Below, piece by piece: positions 7,371 through 16,570 of a DNA stretch of 26,316 nucleotides; within the stretch, counting starts at the first letter, position 1; every line of letters begins with the position of its first letter. Below the pieces are notes generated by a model, which saw only the letters and a program-made list of their open reading frames with translations, did no database searches and had not been told where the DNA came from. The stretch spans positions 1 to 26,316 of the forward strand of contig BNXY01000038.1 in the NCBI GenBank assembly GCA_025999935.1, written 5' to 3'. Made by a program: the position numbers and the translations under genes. The stretch is from Bacteroidia bacterium (GTDB lineage: Bacteria; Bacteroidota; Bacteroidia; Bacteroidales; Azobacteroidaceae).

Positions 7371-10085
7371 ATGAAACAAACATTTTTAACATCAATTATC
7401 TGTATATTTGCCGTAATAAACGGTTTTGCACAAACTTTTAGTGGGGGGAACGGATCGGAAATAGCTCCTTATTTGATTTCCACCAAGGCGGATATGGAAA
7501 CATTGGCCACAGCGGTAAATGCCGGAAACCCTTATTCCGGTAAATATTTTTTGTTGACAACAGATGTGCCGGGAGTAACAACGGTTATAGGGGGAAATAA
7601 TAACAATTATGTTAGACCTTTTTCCGGTATTTTTGATGGAGGCGGACATACAATCCGTGTAAATATCAATATATCTTATCCTTATGTATATGCAGGCGTA
7701 TTCGGATATGCTCATAACGCGATAATCAAAAATTTAGGAGTAACAGGAACTGTTTCTGCATCTTCTTCCGATTCAAATGATGCTGGAGCTGCTTATGCCA
7801 CTACTTATGCCGGTGGAATTTTGGGATATGGTTCCGGCAGTTCTTGTCGAATTGAGAACTGCTACAATAATTCAAATGTTATTTCTTCTTCTTCCTATAA
7901 TAATATTGGTATTAATGCGATTCATTCCGAGGCTTATGCCGGTGGAATTTCCGGATATTATGGCGGTAACGAAATACTTAATTGTTATAATTCCGGAACG
8001 GTTTCATCTTCTGTCACTGATGGAACGGTTTCTCCTGCACCCACTACTGTTCCCTTGTACACAGACACGTACACCGGCGGAATTTCCGGATATCTTACAA
8101 ATCCGGATAACACGGTTCATGCTAAAATTACCAATTGCCACAATACGGGAAATCTAACTTCCTACCCGGCCTTAACAAATGGATATGCATATATCGGCGG
8201 AATTTGCGGATATTTAAACGGGATACAGGCAACAATTAGTAATAGTTTTTCTGCAAATGCGGTAATTACAAATAGCGGATCTTCCAACGCAGGAAGACTT
8301 GTCGGTTTCCTATCCGGAGTCGGAATAGTCGCCAATTGCCATGCTTTATCTTCGATGTCGGTAAACGGCGCTATAATCAGTAGTACAAATGAAGCGGGGA
8401 AAGATGGGAAAGACGAGCCATTATCCGCTTTTAAAACGGCAACATTTATAACAGGGACTTTAGGCTGGAATACCTCTAATATTTGGACAATGTCCAACGC
8501 CGAATCCGACAATCAGGGATTTCCCATTTTGGCTAATGTTATACCATCTAATCCGATAACTATTATACCCCTTACTATTGCAGGAATTACTATTGCCGAC
8601 AAAGAATATGACGCGACAACGGCAGCAACCGTAAGTGAATGGGGAAAGTTGGTCGGCGTGGTTGACGGAGATGTTGTGTTGATTAACTCAACCGGTGTTA
8701 CCGCTTCATTTGATAATAAAAATGTTGGAACAGGGAAAACAGTGACATTGAGTGGAAATATCCAACTTTCCGGCGCGGATGCAGGTAATTATATTTTAAC
8801 GCAGCCAACAGGATTGACGGCCAATATCACTCCAAGATCATCTGCAGGAAAGGCGCTTACCATTTCCGAGCTTAGCATCGCCTCCAAAGAATATGACGGA
8901 ACAACCGCTGCAACAATAAGTAATTCGGGAACATTAACTGGAGTGCTTGCCGGAGATAATGTAACCTATAGCATAACCGGTATTACCGCTTCTTTCAATG
9001 ATAAAAATGCGGGAAATAATAAGCCGGTAACATTGAACAGAAACATTACCCTTTCCGGCGCAGATGCGGGAAATTATGCATTGATACAACCAACATTGGC
9101 TGCTAATATTACCACCAAGAAAATTACGGTTACCGCAGATCCTCAAAGTAAAATGTATGGAAGAGCGGAACCTTCACTTACCTATACCCACACTCCAGAT
9201 TTATTCGCCGGTGATGTATTTACCGGAAGTTTGACGCGAGAATCGGGAGAAGATATGGGAACATACAATATTCTGCAAGGTACTTTGTCTGCCGGAAACA
9301 ACTATACGATTGATTTCAAAGGAGCGTTATTTACCATCTTCGGAAGCCCTGTGACAGAATTGACCGAATTGCTTGTCAATAATGAACCGGTTGATATTTC
9401 CGATGAGGATGATATTACTTATCTCCTTACTTGCGGTGTAAGCTCGGTAAGCATTGATGCAATAACCGCAGAATATGGCGTAGCAAGCGTCAGTGGCGAT
9501 GTTTTACCTTATACGTTCACTCCGACCGTTGGAGAAAATACCCTGTCGATACTTATAACTTCTCAGGATGGAGAGAATACAAAAACCTATACGGTAAAGA
9601 TTATCAAACCCTTGGAAGGAGTCGTAGTACAAGTCTGGGACGATGTTTTGTCGGTTATCAATATTCCTGCCAATAATGGCGGTTATGAGTTTTCTACCTA
9701 TCAATGGCAGGAAAATGGCGTAGATATGCCGGGAGAAACCCACGGAAATTTGTATCTTGCCGATAATCCGAATGCGGCCACCGCTGTTTATACCGTATCA
9801 CTTACTGAGATTACCGGGCAATCCTTTCAATCTTGTCCGGTAACGCTTACAAATTCTCAGAGAATACCTTTGCGGATATATCCGAATCCGGTTCAGAATA
9901 ACATCGTTGTCGAAAGTTCCAATATAAAAGCGGGTGATCGCCTGAATATTTATGATGTGAACGGGCATTTTGTTAGAACCTTTAATGCGGCCGGCAATCA
10001 GACCGAAATCAATCTGTCCGGTTTGCCCCTCGGAACTTATATATTGAAAGTGAATAACGAACAAACAAAATTATTTAAGAAATAA
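7371..10085 (+). CDS. Multidomain surface protein exported by the type IX secretion system
   Basis: A 904-residue protein with a Sec signal peptide (MKQTFLTSIICIFAVINGFAQ). Residues about 120-340 carry GLUG-like repeats built on GGI-GY...I-NCYN. Two YDG-type repeats follow at about 400-487 and 497-581, each with the KEYD(A/G)TTAAT and LSGADAGNY signatures. An MBG-like domain lies at about 583-660 (ITVTADPQSKMYGRAEPSLT), then a cadherin-like beta-sandwich at 662-745. The C-terminus is a type A T9SS sorting domain (RIYPNPVQNNIVVES..., NIYDVNGHFVRTF, GTYILKV) ending in KLFKK. It should be translocated across the outer membrane and attached to the surface or released. The repeat domains suggest an adhesin-like or stalk role; no catalytic domain is seen. 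The OmpA-type gene follows 93 nt downstream. Confidence 0.88.
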   Translation: MKQTFLTSIICIFAVINGFAQTFSGGNGSEIAPYLISTKADMETLATAVNAGNPYSGKYFLLTTDVPGVTTVIGGNNNNYVRPFSGIFDGGGHTIRVNINISYPYVYAGVFGYAHNAIIKNLGVTGTVSASSSDSNDAGAAYATTYAGGILGYGSGSSCRIENCYNNSNVISSSSYNNIGINAIHSEAYAGGISGYYGGNEILNCYNSGTVSSSVTDGTVSPAPTTVPLYTDTYTGGISGYLTNPDNTVHAKITNCHNTGNLTSYPALTNGYAYIGGICGYLNGIQATISNSFSANAVITNSGSSNAGRLVGFLSGVGIVANCHALSSMSVNGAIISSTNEAGKDGKDEPLSAFKTATFITGTLGWNTSNIWTMSNAESDNQGFPILANVIPSNPITIIPLTIAGITIADKEYDATTAATVSEWGKLVGVVDGDVVLINSTGVTASFDNKNVGTGKTVTLSGNIQLSGADAGNYILTQPTGLTANITPRSSAGKALTISELSIASKEYDGTTAATISNSGTLTGVLAGDNVTYSITGITASFNDKNAGNNKPVTLNRNITLSGADAGNYALIQPTLAANITTKKITVTADPQSKMYGRAEPSLTYTHTPDLFAGDVFTGSLTRESGEDMGTYNILQGTLSAGNNYTIDFKGALFTIFGSPVTELTELLVNNEPVDISDEDDITYLLTCGVSSVSIDAITAEYGVASVSGDVLPYTFTPTVGENTLSILITSQDGENTKTYTVKIIKPLEGVVVQVWDDVLSVINIPANNGGYEFSTYQWQENGVDMPGETHGNLYLADNPNAATAVYTVSLTEITGQSFQSCPVTLTNSQRIPLRIYPNPVQNNIVVESSNIKAGDRLNIYDVNGHFVRTFNAAGNQTEINLSGLPLGTYILKVNNEQTKLFKK

Positions 10086-10100
10086 GTATTAATCACATGA

Positions 10101-10147
10101 AACCCGCATGCAAAAATTGCACCAAAGAGCATGATTAGATGCGGGTT
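10101..10147 (+). repeat. 9-bp inverted repeat between the surface-protein and OmpA-type genes
   Basis: AACCCGCAT (10101-10109) and ATGCGGGTT (10139-10147) are exact complements separated by 29 nt. No T-run follows, so a complete intrinsic terminator is unlikely; it could act as an RNA-processing or attenuation hairpin in a shared transcript. Confidence 0.5.
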
Positions 10148-10178
10148 CCATGGTTCCATAAAAAAACAAAATAATCAC

Positions 10179-11648
10179 ATGAAAATGAAAATAATATTAT
10201 TATTCGGTTTATTGACAATCGTAAATTTAGTACAAGCTCAGCAAACGAAGAGTCATGAATTTAGTATAAATGCGGGAGCCGGAACGTCTGCTTTGCAATA
10301 CAAACCAATTTTCGGCACGACGAATGCCGAATTGAGAGAGCGATTTGGCATCGGATATACCTATTTTTTCTCTCCCCAATGGGGAATAACCACCGGTTTG
10401 GATTTGGGCTATTACAATGCTAAAATAGATGTTAATAAAATGGATTTGGATTATTTGATACCCACTCCGCAAGGCTTAACCGATAATTTTCACCTATATG
10501 CCTCTTATTCCAATTATACGGAAAATCAAAAGGCTTCCTTCCTCCAATTGCCGGTAATGCTGCAAATGCAAACGCCGGTTCAGCGTAATTTTTTCTATAT
10601 TGCAGCCGGACTTAAGTTTGGTTTTGCTTTATCCGGAACTTATGACTCATCTGCTGAAACCCTCAAAACAGTCGGTTATTCCAACTATACCGGACAATAC
10701 TATGAGGATATGCCTAAATATGGTTTTGATACCTATAAAAACATAAAGGCTTCCGGAGATTTGAATTTTGACATGGCTTACTTATTGGCTTTGGAAACCG
10801 GTATGAAATGGACTTTGTCCGGTAAAACTTCGCTTTATACAGGCGTTTTTCTGGATTATGGATTGAATAATGTAAATGGATTGGCAGACCGAAATTTACT
10901 TGTTTACAATAGCAGTTCACCCAAAAACTACCAATACAACAGCATATTACAGTCGTCTCAGGGAGGTAAAAGTATGGTGGATAAAGTTGTTCCCTTCTCG
11001 GTGGGAGTAAAAATAAAATTGGGCTTGGGCTTTGGTTCGGAAGTAACTTCTAAAGCGAAAGAGCGATTGAAATCTTTGTACATTGTAAACCAGAGTTATA
11101 TTAACGAAAAAGCAAGCCAAACAGAGAGAAAATTGAATGACGAAGAAGCGAAAGAAGCTGAATTGAAAGCCGCCGAATTGAGGGAAGAAAGAGCCAAAGC
11201 TGAAGAAGCGAAAGTCGAAGTGAAGAAAGTGGAAGCTGTGAAAGAAGTAAAAACAGAAAAAGCGAAAGTCGTCGTTGCCGAAGAAAGCGCGAAATCGCGA
11301 TTAACACCAACGCAACGAACTATTATCGAACGGCCTGTTGGAGGATACCGGCTCAGAGAAGTTGAATTGAACGCGAGCCAGAAAACGCTCATGGTTTATC
11401 GGATAACGGTTTTAATGTCCTATCCTACGATACCGATTACCATCGAAGGACATGCCTTTGATTCGGAAAGTTCTTCCGAAAACTTTAAGTTGGGTAAAGC
11501 AAGAGCGGATAAAATGAAAGAATATTTGGTAAACAAGGGAATTGCAGCTGAACGCATCAAAACCGTAAGTAAAGGAGATACAGTACCTTTGGCGCCGGGT
11601 AGCGACAACAACAGTACTAACAGAAGGATTCAGATTATTGTACAATAA
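10179..11648 (+). CDS. Outer-membrane beta-barrel protein with OmpA-type C-terminal domain
   Basis: A 489-residue protein. The start at 10179 directly precedes the signal peptide (MKMKIILLFGLLTIVNLVQA); the frame is open from 10131 but those residues do not fit a signal sequence. Residues about 22-290 look like an outer-membrane barrel with alternating aromatic strands (GIGYTYFFSPQWGITTGLDL). Residues about 305-365 are a charged Ala/Glu/Lys-rich helical linker, likely coiled coil (ERAKAEEAKVEVKKVEAVKE). The C-terminal ~110 residues form an OmpA-like peptidoglycan-binding domain (ITIEGHAFDSESS, KARADKMKEYLVNKGI, NNSTNRRIQIIV). It probably links outer membrane and cell wall. No promoter is visible directly upstream, so cotranscription with the preceding surface-protein gene is likely. 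Confidence 0.85.
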   Translation: MKMKIILLFGLLTIVNLVQAQQTKSHEFSINAGAGTSALQYKPIFGTTNAELRERFGIGYTYFFSPQWGITTGLDLGYYNAKIDVNKMDLDYLIPTPQGLTDNFHLYASYSNYTENQKASFLQLPVMLQMQTPVQRNFFYIAAGLKFGFALSGTYDSSAETLKTVGYSNYTGQYYEDMPKYGFDTYKNIKASGDLNFDMAYLLALETGMKWTLSGKTSLYTGVFLDYGLNNVNGLADRNLLVYNSSSPKNYQYNSILQSSQGGKSMVDKVVPFSVGVKIKLGLGFGSEVTSKAKERLKSLYIVNQSYINEKASQTERKLNDEEAKEAELKAAELREERAKAEEAKVEVKKVEAVKEVKTEKAKVVVAEESAKSRLTPTQRTIIERPVGGYRLREVELNASQKTLMVYRITVLMSYPTIPITIEGHAFDSESSSENFKLGKARADKMKEYLVNKGIAAERIKTVSKGDTVPLAPGSDNNSTNRRIQIIVQ

Positions 11649-11688
11649 TTATCCAAATGTTCTAAAGAATTATTAGGTTTATTACTGT

Positions 11689-11719
11689 AACCTGTTAGGT
11701 CTTGAAAACCTAACAGGTT
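11689..11719. terminator. Bidirectional hairpin between convergent OmpA-type gene and recN
   Basis: AACCTGTTAGGT (11689-11700) pairs exactly with ACCTAACAGGTT (11708-11719) around a 7-nt loop. It lies between two convergent genes, so it probably ends both transcripts. Palindromes of this CCTGTTAGG/CCTAACAGG type are familiar dispersed intergenic repeats in Bacteroidota genomes, so it may also be a mobile repeat. Confidence 0.7.
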
Positions 11720-11796
11720 TACTTATGTAGAGGGCAACCATTATATAAAAAATTTGTGTTGATTTGTGTATTTTGCGTAATTTGTGTTCAAAAAAG

Positions 11797-13461
11797 CTAT
11801 TGAGACAGCCTCAATAATTCTTTGGCATTTTCGATAGCAGCGTCTGTTAATTGAGTGCCGCTCAACATCTGAGCGATTTCTTTAATGCGTTCTTCTTTGG
11901 ATAATTGGCGGATACGGGTTTCCGCCAAGTCGTTGTTCTCTTCCTTGTAAACCCGGAATTGGGATTGGCCTTTGGCGGCAATCTGCGGCAAATGGCTGAT
12001 GGTGATTACCTGCATACTGTCGCCCATTTGGTGCATGATGTCGCCCATTTTATCCGCTATTTCACCCGATACGCCCGTGTCGATTTCATCAAAGATGATG
12101 GTGGGGAGCGCCATGGTTCCGGCAATCAAGGCTTTGATTCCCAACATCAAACGGGAGATTTCTCCGCCCGATGCCGTTTGGGCGACAGGCTTCAATTCGC
12201 CGTTTTTGTTGGCGGAAAACAGATAGACTATTTCGTCTTTTCCGCTTGAATCGGGTTGTTCTTTCTGAGTCAGTTCAGCCGAGAAACGCATATTGGGCAT
12301 GCCCAATATGCTGATTTTCTCTATCAACTGTTTTTCCAAAAGCAAGGCGGCTTCTTTTCGTGTTTTTGAAAGTGATTCAGCCTGTTGCAACAATTCCTTG
12401 TAGGCCGCAGCCGACATTTTTTCCAACTTTTCCAATTCCTCGTCGCAGTTGTCGATTGCCCGGATTTGCGCATCCAGATTATTGCGCAAGGCAATCAATG
12501 CTTCCACGCTATCCAAGCGGTGTTTTTGCTGCAAAGCATAAATCAGATCCAAGCGTGCGTTGATTTCCTGCAAGCGTTCGGGATTAAATTCCAAACCTTC
12601 CTGTCGGGAATTGATTTCTATTACCAAATCTTTCAGGTCGATATAAGCCGTTTGAATCCGTTCCGAAATTTCTTCCGAAGCGGGATAGACCTTTTGCAAG
12701 GATTGTACCTGATTCAGCGATTCTTTCAAAGCCGTAACAATGCCGGTTTCGTCGGAAGATAAAAGTTGTTCTATCCGGAAAAGGCCGGATTTTATTTCTT
12801 CTATGTGAGCCAGCGTTTTCGATTCCTGTTCCAGTGCGGTTTGTTCGCCGGTTTGCAAGCGGGCTTCTTCCAACTGTTTGAATTGAAAACGGATATAATC
12901 TTCTTCGGTTTTTTGAATATTGATTTTTTCCGCTAAATCCTTAAGTTGTTTGCGGATGGAAACGTATGCTTTGTAAGCCGAATGATATTCGTTTTTCAAA
13001 TCTTTGTTTTGAGCCAATACATCCAGCGCTTGCAGTTGAAAATGATTATCAGCCAACAGCAAGTTTTGATGTTGCGAATGAATATCAATCAGGAAAGCGC
13101 CCAATTCTTTCAAATCGGTCAGACCAACCGGGCTGTCGTTGATGAAGGCGCGCGATTTTCCGGACGACCAGATTTCGCGCCGGAGAATACAGGCAGATGC
13201 ATCGTATTCCAAATCTTTTTCGGTAAAAAACGGTTCCAATTGATAGGAAGAAATATCAAATATTCCCTCTATCAGGCATTTATCTTCATTTTGTTTGATG
13301 AATCGGGCATCCGCTCTTTGTCCCAGAATAAGAGAAAGGGCGCCCAGAATGATGGATTTCCCTGCGCCGGTTTCGCCGGTAATAACGGAAAATCCCGATG
13401 GAAAATCGATTTTCAATCGGGAGATAAGTGCGTAATTCTGAATAGTTAATGATTGCAGCAT
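11797..13461 (-). CDS. recN: DNA repair protein RecN
   Basis: A 554-residue SMC-like ATPase that acts in recombinational repair of double-strand breaks, full length for the family. The N-terminal ATPase half has LTIQNYALI and Walker A GETGAGKSIIL (about residues 30-40), plus the IDIHSQHQN segment diagnostic of RecN. The centre is long antiparallel coiled coil (about 150-390). The C-terminal half carries the signature ASGGEISRLMLGIK, Walker B-type TIIFDEIDTGVSG and ITISHLPQIAAKG. It begins 9 nt after porD and is the last gene of the likely trmN6-coaBC-porD-recN transcript. Confidence 0.96.
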   Translation of the reverse strand: MLQSLTIQNYALISRLKIDFPSGFSVITGETGAGKSIILGALSLILGQRADARFIKQNEDKCLIEGIFDISSYQLEPFFTEKDLEYDASACILRREIWSSGKSRAFINDSPVGLTDLKELGAFLIDIHSQHQNLLLADNHFQLQALDVLAQNKDLKNEYHSAYKAYVSIRKQLKDLAEKINIQKTEEDYIRFQFKQLEEARLQTGEQTALEQESKTLAHIEEIKSGLFRIEQLLSSDETGIVTALKESLNQVQSLQKVYPASEEISERIQTAYIDLKDLVIEINSRQEGLEFNPERLQEINARLDLIYALQQKHRLDSVEALIALRNNLDAQIRAIDNCDEELEKLEKMSAAAYKELLQQAESLSKTRKEAALLLEKQLIEKISILGMPNMRFSAELTQKEQPDSSGKDEIVYLFSANKNGELKPVAQTASGGEISRLMLGIKALIAGTMALPTIIFDEIDTGVSGEIADKMGDIMHQMGDSMQVITISHLPQIAAKGQSQFRVYKEENNDLAETRIRQLSKEERIKEIAQMLSGTQLTDAAIENAKELLRLSQ

Positions 13462-13470
13462 GGTAAATGG

Positions 13471-14370
13471 CTATTTTTTTAGGGGTTCTAATTTCATGGA
13501 TGATGCCGGAAAAATACTCCGCAACAAATCGTAAGTATTCTTTTTCTCTTCCGGACTGGCTTTTTCCGAAAGCGAAACGATTTCGTCCAATTTACAATCG
13601 GCGAACATCTGAAGGATAATTTCCGAGTTGCGAACAGTGCGGATGTCTTTCAATATGGGTAAAGCGTTGAGAATGGTTGTTCTCGCCCGGTCGGGATTGG
13701 CAGCCATTTCATCTAAGCCTTTCCGGTGGTAGGTATAGGCTAATTCCCGAAAGGATTTCAAAGATTCATCCAAAAAAGCGTTTATGATGGACGTGCGACT
13801 TCGGTTATCATCGAATGCCGACCAACCCGACCAAGCGGAATTGGACTGCACTTGTGTGGCAATGGATTGCGCTTGCCGGTAAAAAACACTGCCGCCCGAA
13901 GATGAAAAACTATCGAAATCCAGCGCCAAAATTAAGTTGCAATAAAACGCCGTTATGGCTACCAGATTATTATTGATAGAGGTTTGAACAAATTCCAAAG
14001 ACGCATTTTCCATGTATTCAAATTCAACATTGGCATCCCGGAAATTCAAAATGGAAGTCTGGTAAGATGAATTGTAAACCGGACGCCGCGCCTGAATAAA
14101 CAGTTCGGCTTTGAAATTATTGTCCGAGAGTTGTTCCATGATGGTAAGCGAGAAAGTGCAATCAATCCGTTCAGTGGAAGAAAAAGTGGTACTACTCCAT
14201 TGAGTTCCGTTAATAAACTGATTCAAAGCTTTTTCCATCGTTGTAAAAACGTTTTTGTTGGTGGTTTGGATGCGAGAACTATTGACCGAAACGGTGGCTT
14301 TCAGCTCCTGTGCTTCCAATTTGTAAATGGAAACAGATAACATCAAAAAAAGTAAGACGGCTTTATTCAT
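13471..14370 (-). CDS. porD: PorD / DUF4835 family type IX secretion protein
   Basis: A 299-residue protein with a signal peptide (MNKAVLLFLMLSVSIYKLEA) and the DUF4835 body: LKATVSVNSSRIQTTNKNVF near the mature N-terminus, FIQARRPVYNSSYQTSILNF in the middle, and AFYCNLILALDFDSFS, with YRKGLDxM-like YHRKGLDEMA further on. PorD is required for T9SS function in Porphyromonas gingivalis; its molecular role is unclear. The ATG at 14370 is chosen because it precedes the signal peptide; the in-frame TTG at 14409 would overlap coaBC. The gene is 13 nt after coaBC and 9 nt before recN, the usual Bacteroidales arrangement. Its presence matches the T9SS sorting domain on the 7371-10085 protein. Confidence 0.9.
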   Translation of the reverse strand: MNKAVLLFLMLSVSIYKLEAQELKATVSVNSSRIQTTNKNVFTTMEKALNQFINGTQWSSTTFSSTERIDCTFSLTIMEQLSDNNFKAELFIQARRPVYNSSYQTSILNFRDANVEFEYMENASLEFVQTSINNNLVAITAFYCNLILALDFDSFSSSGGSVFYRQAQSIATQVQSNSAWSGWSAFDDNRSRTSIINAFLDESLKSFRELAYTYHRKGLDEMAANPDRARTTILNALPILKDIRTVRNSEIILQMFADCKLDEIVSLSEKASPEEKKNTYDLLRSIFPASSMKLEPLKK

Positions 14371-14383
14371 TTTATACCAAATG

Positions 14384-15577
14384 TTATAATGACAGCAGTA
14401 CATCGACAATGTCTTCTGCGACTGCTTTTTTTTGTTTCAACGGAAAATCCGTTTTTTCTCCTTTGGCTGTCAGGATACTTATTTTGTTTGTATCAACCTG
14501 AAAACCGGCGCCTTCGTCCTGTAATGAATTGAGGACGATAAAATCCAAGTTTTTCTTTTGCAATTTTTGCAAAGCATTTTCTACTGCGTTGTCTGTTTCT
14601 AAAGCGAAACCGGCTAAAACCTGATCGCATCGTTTCATTTTTCCCAAACCGGCTGCAATATCCGGATTGGGAACTAATTCCAGATTCAGGATTTCCCCGT
14701 TTCTTTTTATCTTCTTCTCCGAAAAACCGGCCGGTTTGTAATCGGCTACCGCGGCGCACAATATGCCGGCATCCATGTTCGGAAAAAGTTCCGTAGCTGC
14801 CTGGCGCATTTCTTCGGCAGATTCCACATCTATCCTTTTTATGGCAGGATGATTTGTAGTCAGTTGCACCGGCCCTGAGACCAAAAAAACTTCCGCACCC
14901 CGTTCAGCGCAAACTTCGGCCAAGGCAAATCCCATTTTCCCGGAGGAATAATTACTTATATAACGTACAGGATCCAACTTTTCATACGTGGGACCCGCCG
15001 TAATCAGTATTTTTTTTTTAGAAAGTTGCGTTTTTTTTTCAAAATATGCTTCCAATACAGCGACAATCGCATCCGGTTCTTCCATTCGGCCTTTGCCTTC
15101 GAGGCTGCTTGCCAGAAACCCGGTTGTCGGTTCGATGATGTAATTTCCGTACGATTTCAGTTTTTCTAAATTGCTTTGAGTGGAAGGATGGGCGTACATA
15201 TCCAAATCCATAGCGGGAGCGATAAATACCGGCGCTTTCATGGATAAATAGGTTGTAATCAGCATATTGTCGGCAATTCCGTTGGCCATTTTCCCGATAG
15301 TAGAGGCCGTAGCCGGGGCAATCAGCATCAAATCCGCCCAAAGTCCTAAATCCACATGACTGTGCCAAGTTCCGTCGTTGGCGGTGAAAAATTCGCTGAC
15401 CACCGGTTTTTGAGTCAAAGCCGACAGCGTGGCCGGCGTGATAAATTCTTTTCCGGCAGGCGTAATAACTATCTGAACTTCAGCGCCTCTTTTAATCAAT
15501 GCGCGACAAAGGAAGGCGGCTTTATAAGCTGCAATGCTCCCCGTGACGCCCAAAACTATTTTTTTTCCGTTTAGCAT
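14384..15577 (-). CDS. coaBC: Bifunctional phosphopantothenoylcysteine decarboxylase / phosphopantothenate-cysteine ligase
   Basis: A 397-residue CoaBC (Dfp) protein carrying out two consecutive steps of coenzyme A synthesis: addition of cysteine to 4'-phosphopantothenate and FMN-dependent decarboxylation of the product. The N-terminal CoaC flavoprotein domain has VTGSIAAYKA, a catalytic-His region HSHVDLGLWAD, APATAST and the substrate-binding PAMDLDMY. The CoaB ligase domain starts near residue 190 with ILITAGPTYEKLDPVRYISN and SSGKMGFALAE, and has the LVPNPDI segment. It follows trmN6 by 44 nt and precedes porD by 13 nt. Confidence 0.96.
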   Translation of the reverse strand: MLNGKKIVLGVTGSIAAYKAAFLCRALIKRGAEVQIVITPAGKEFITPATLSALTQKPVVSEFFTANDGTWHSHVDLGLWADLMLIAPATASTIGKMANGIADNMLITTYLSMKAPVFIAPAMDLDMYAHPSTQSNLEKLKSYGNYIIEPTTGFLASSLEGKGRMEEPDAIVAVLEAYFEKKTQLSKKKILITAGPTYEKLDPVRYISNYSSGKMGFALAEVCAERGAEVFLVSGPVQLTTNHPAIKRIDVESAEEMRQAATELFPNMDAGILCAAVADYKPAGFSEKKIKRNGEILNLELVPNPDIAAGLGKMKRCDQVLAGFALETDNAVENALQKLQKKNLDFIVLNSLQDEGAGFQVDTNKISILTAKGEKTDFPLKQKKAVAEDIVDVLLSL

Positions 15578-15621
15578 AAATATTTACTTTGTAAAAAGCG
15601 CTGCAAGTTAGTGATTTTTGG

Positions 15622-16326
15622 TCAAACTGACAAATAAAAATCTTTCGTAAGCGCAATATATTCCTCGCTATAAATCTTTTGGGATTTTTCGATGTAGATT
15701 TCATTTTCCTGTAAATCCGTTTTGTGAGGGGAATATTCCAGCAAAACCCGCTTGGCCGGCTGATTCGGGATGGATAGTACGACGGTTTTCCGGCAAAGGA
15801 ACAGTTGATTTTCCACCGCCAAGATATTGGCATTTTCCAAATTTTCAAAAGGCAGAATCAAAGCTAATTTTCCTTGCGGATTCAATATGGTAGCGCTTTT
15901 TCCGATTAAATCGGCCAAAGTAAGACTGTCGTTATGCCGGGCAAAATTGCGATTTTTGTCGGGCGATTTCAGCGAATGGGTAAAGTAGGGTGGATTGGAA
16001 ACCAACAAATCGTATTTAAAAGATGGTAAAAAATCCTGAAAAACCTGTTCTTCAATTGTTAACCGGTCGTGAAAAGGAGAATTTTCAAAATTGATTTTTG
16101 CTTGCTTGCAGGCATTAGCATTGATATCTATGGCATTGATAAAAGCCTTGGAACGCTGGGCTAACATCAACGCAATCAACCCGGAACCGGTTCCAATATC
16201 GAGGATTTTTTTCGCATTTTCCACATCCGCCCAAGCACCCAGCAAAACGCCGTCCGTGCCAACCTTCATGGCGCATAAATCGTGCCGGACGGTAAATTGT
16301 TTGAAATGGAAATAGGGGTTGGGCAT
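15622..16326 (-). CDS. trmN6: tRNA1(Val) (adenine(37)-N6)-methyltransferase
   Basis: A 234-residue class I SAM-dependent methyltransferase of the YfiC/TrmN6 family, which methylates N6 of adenosine 37 in tRNA-Val. It begins MPNPYFHFKQFTVRHDLCAM, a family-typical start with KVGTDGVLLGAW. The SAM site is ILDIGTGSGLIALMLAQR, followed by INAIDIN, and the catalytic N6-adenine motif NPPYF is at about residue 112. A 36-codon ORF ends only 9 nt upstream of the ATG and shares its promoter. coaBC follows after 44 nt. Confidence 0.92.
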   Translation of the reverse strand: MPNPYFHFKQFTVRHDLCAMKVGTDGVLLGAWADVENAKKILDIGTGSGLIALMLAQRSKAFINAIDINANACKQAKINFENSPFHDRLTIEEQVFQDFLPSFKYDLLVSNPPYFTHSLKSPDKNRNFARHNDSLTLADLIGKSATILNPQGKLALILPFENLENANILAVENQLFLCRKTVVLSIPNQPAKRVLLEYSPHKTDLQENEIYIEKSQKIYSEEYIALTKDFYLSV

Positions 16327-16335
16327 AACATAGGA

Positions 16336-16446
16336 TTATATGACAACAGCAGGTACAGACAACACCCCATTCGAGATATTCAGCGCAGCACTATAGCTCA
16401 CATCCCGATCTAACTTATCGAAGTATCTCATTTTTAGGATATTCAT
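16336..16446 (-). CDS. Small 36-residue ORF upstream of trmN6
   Basis: An ATG at 16446 preceded by AGCAAGGA opens a 36-codon frame that begins MNILKMRYFDKLDRDVS and ends SVPAVVI, stopping 9 nt before trmN6. It lies about 20-25 nt downstream of the predicted transcription start from the promoter at 16476-16506. Composition is protein-like with alternating hydrophobic residues, but no family is recognised. It could be a leader peptide, a real small protein translated ahead of trmN6, or the truncated N-terminus of a lost gene. Confidence 0.45.
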   Translation of the reverse strand: MNILKMRYFDKLDRDVSYSAALNISNGVLSVPAVVI

Positions 16447-16475
16447 TCCTTGCTATTTTTTTACATTAAACTTTG

Positions 16476-16506
16476 CAAAATTATACAAAATTTTCTATTT
16501 TTCCAA
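16476..16506 (-). promoter_or_regulatory. Promoter of the trmN6-coaBC-porD-recN cluster
   Basis: The minus strand has TTGG (complement of 16503-16506), a 19-nt spacer and TAATTTTG (complement of 16476-16483), fitting the Bacteroidota pattern with one -33 deviation. Insertion element copy 2 begins 16 bp upstream of the -33 box. Confidence 0.6.
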
Positions 16507-16570
16507 CCATTTTTTGTACGGCCAGCGATTCAGGGATTAAAAAAATATCGTCCACCTTAACAGCCCTCCC

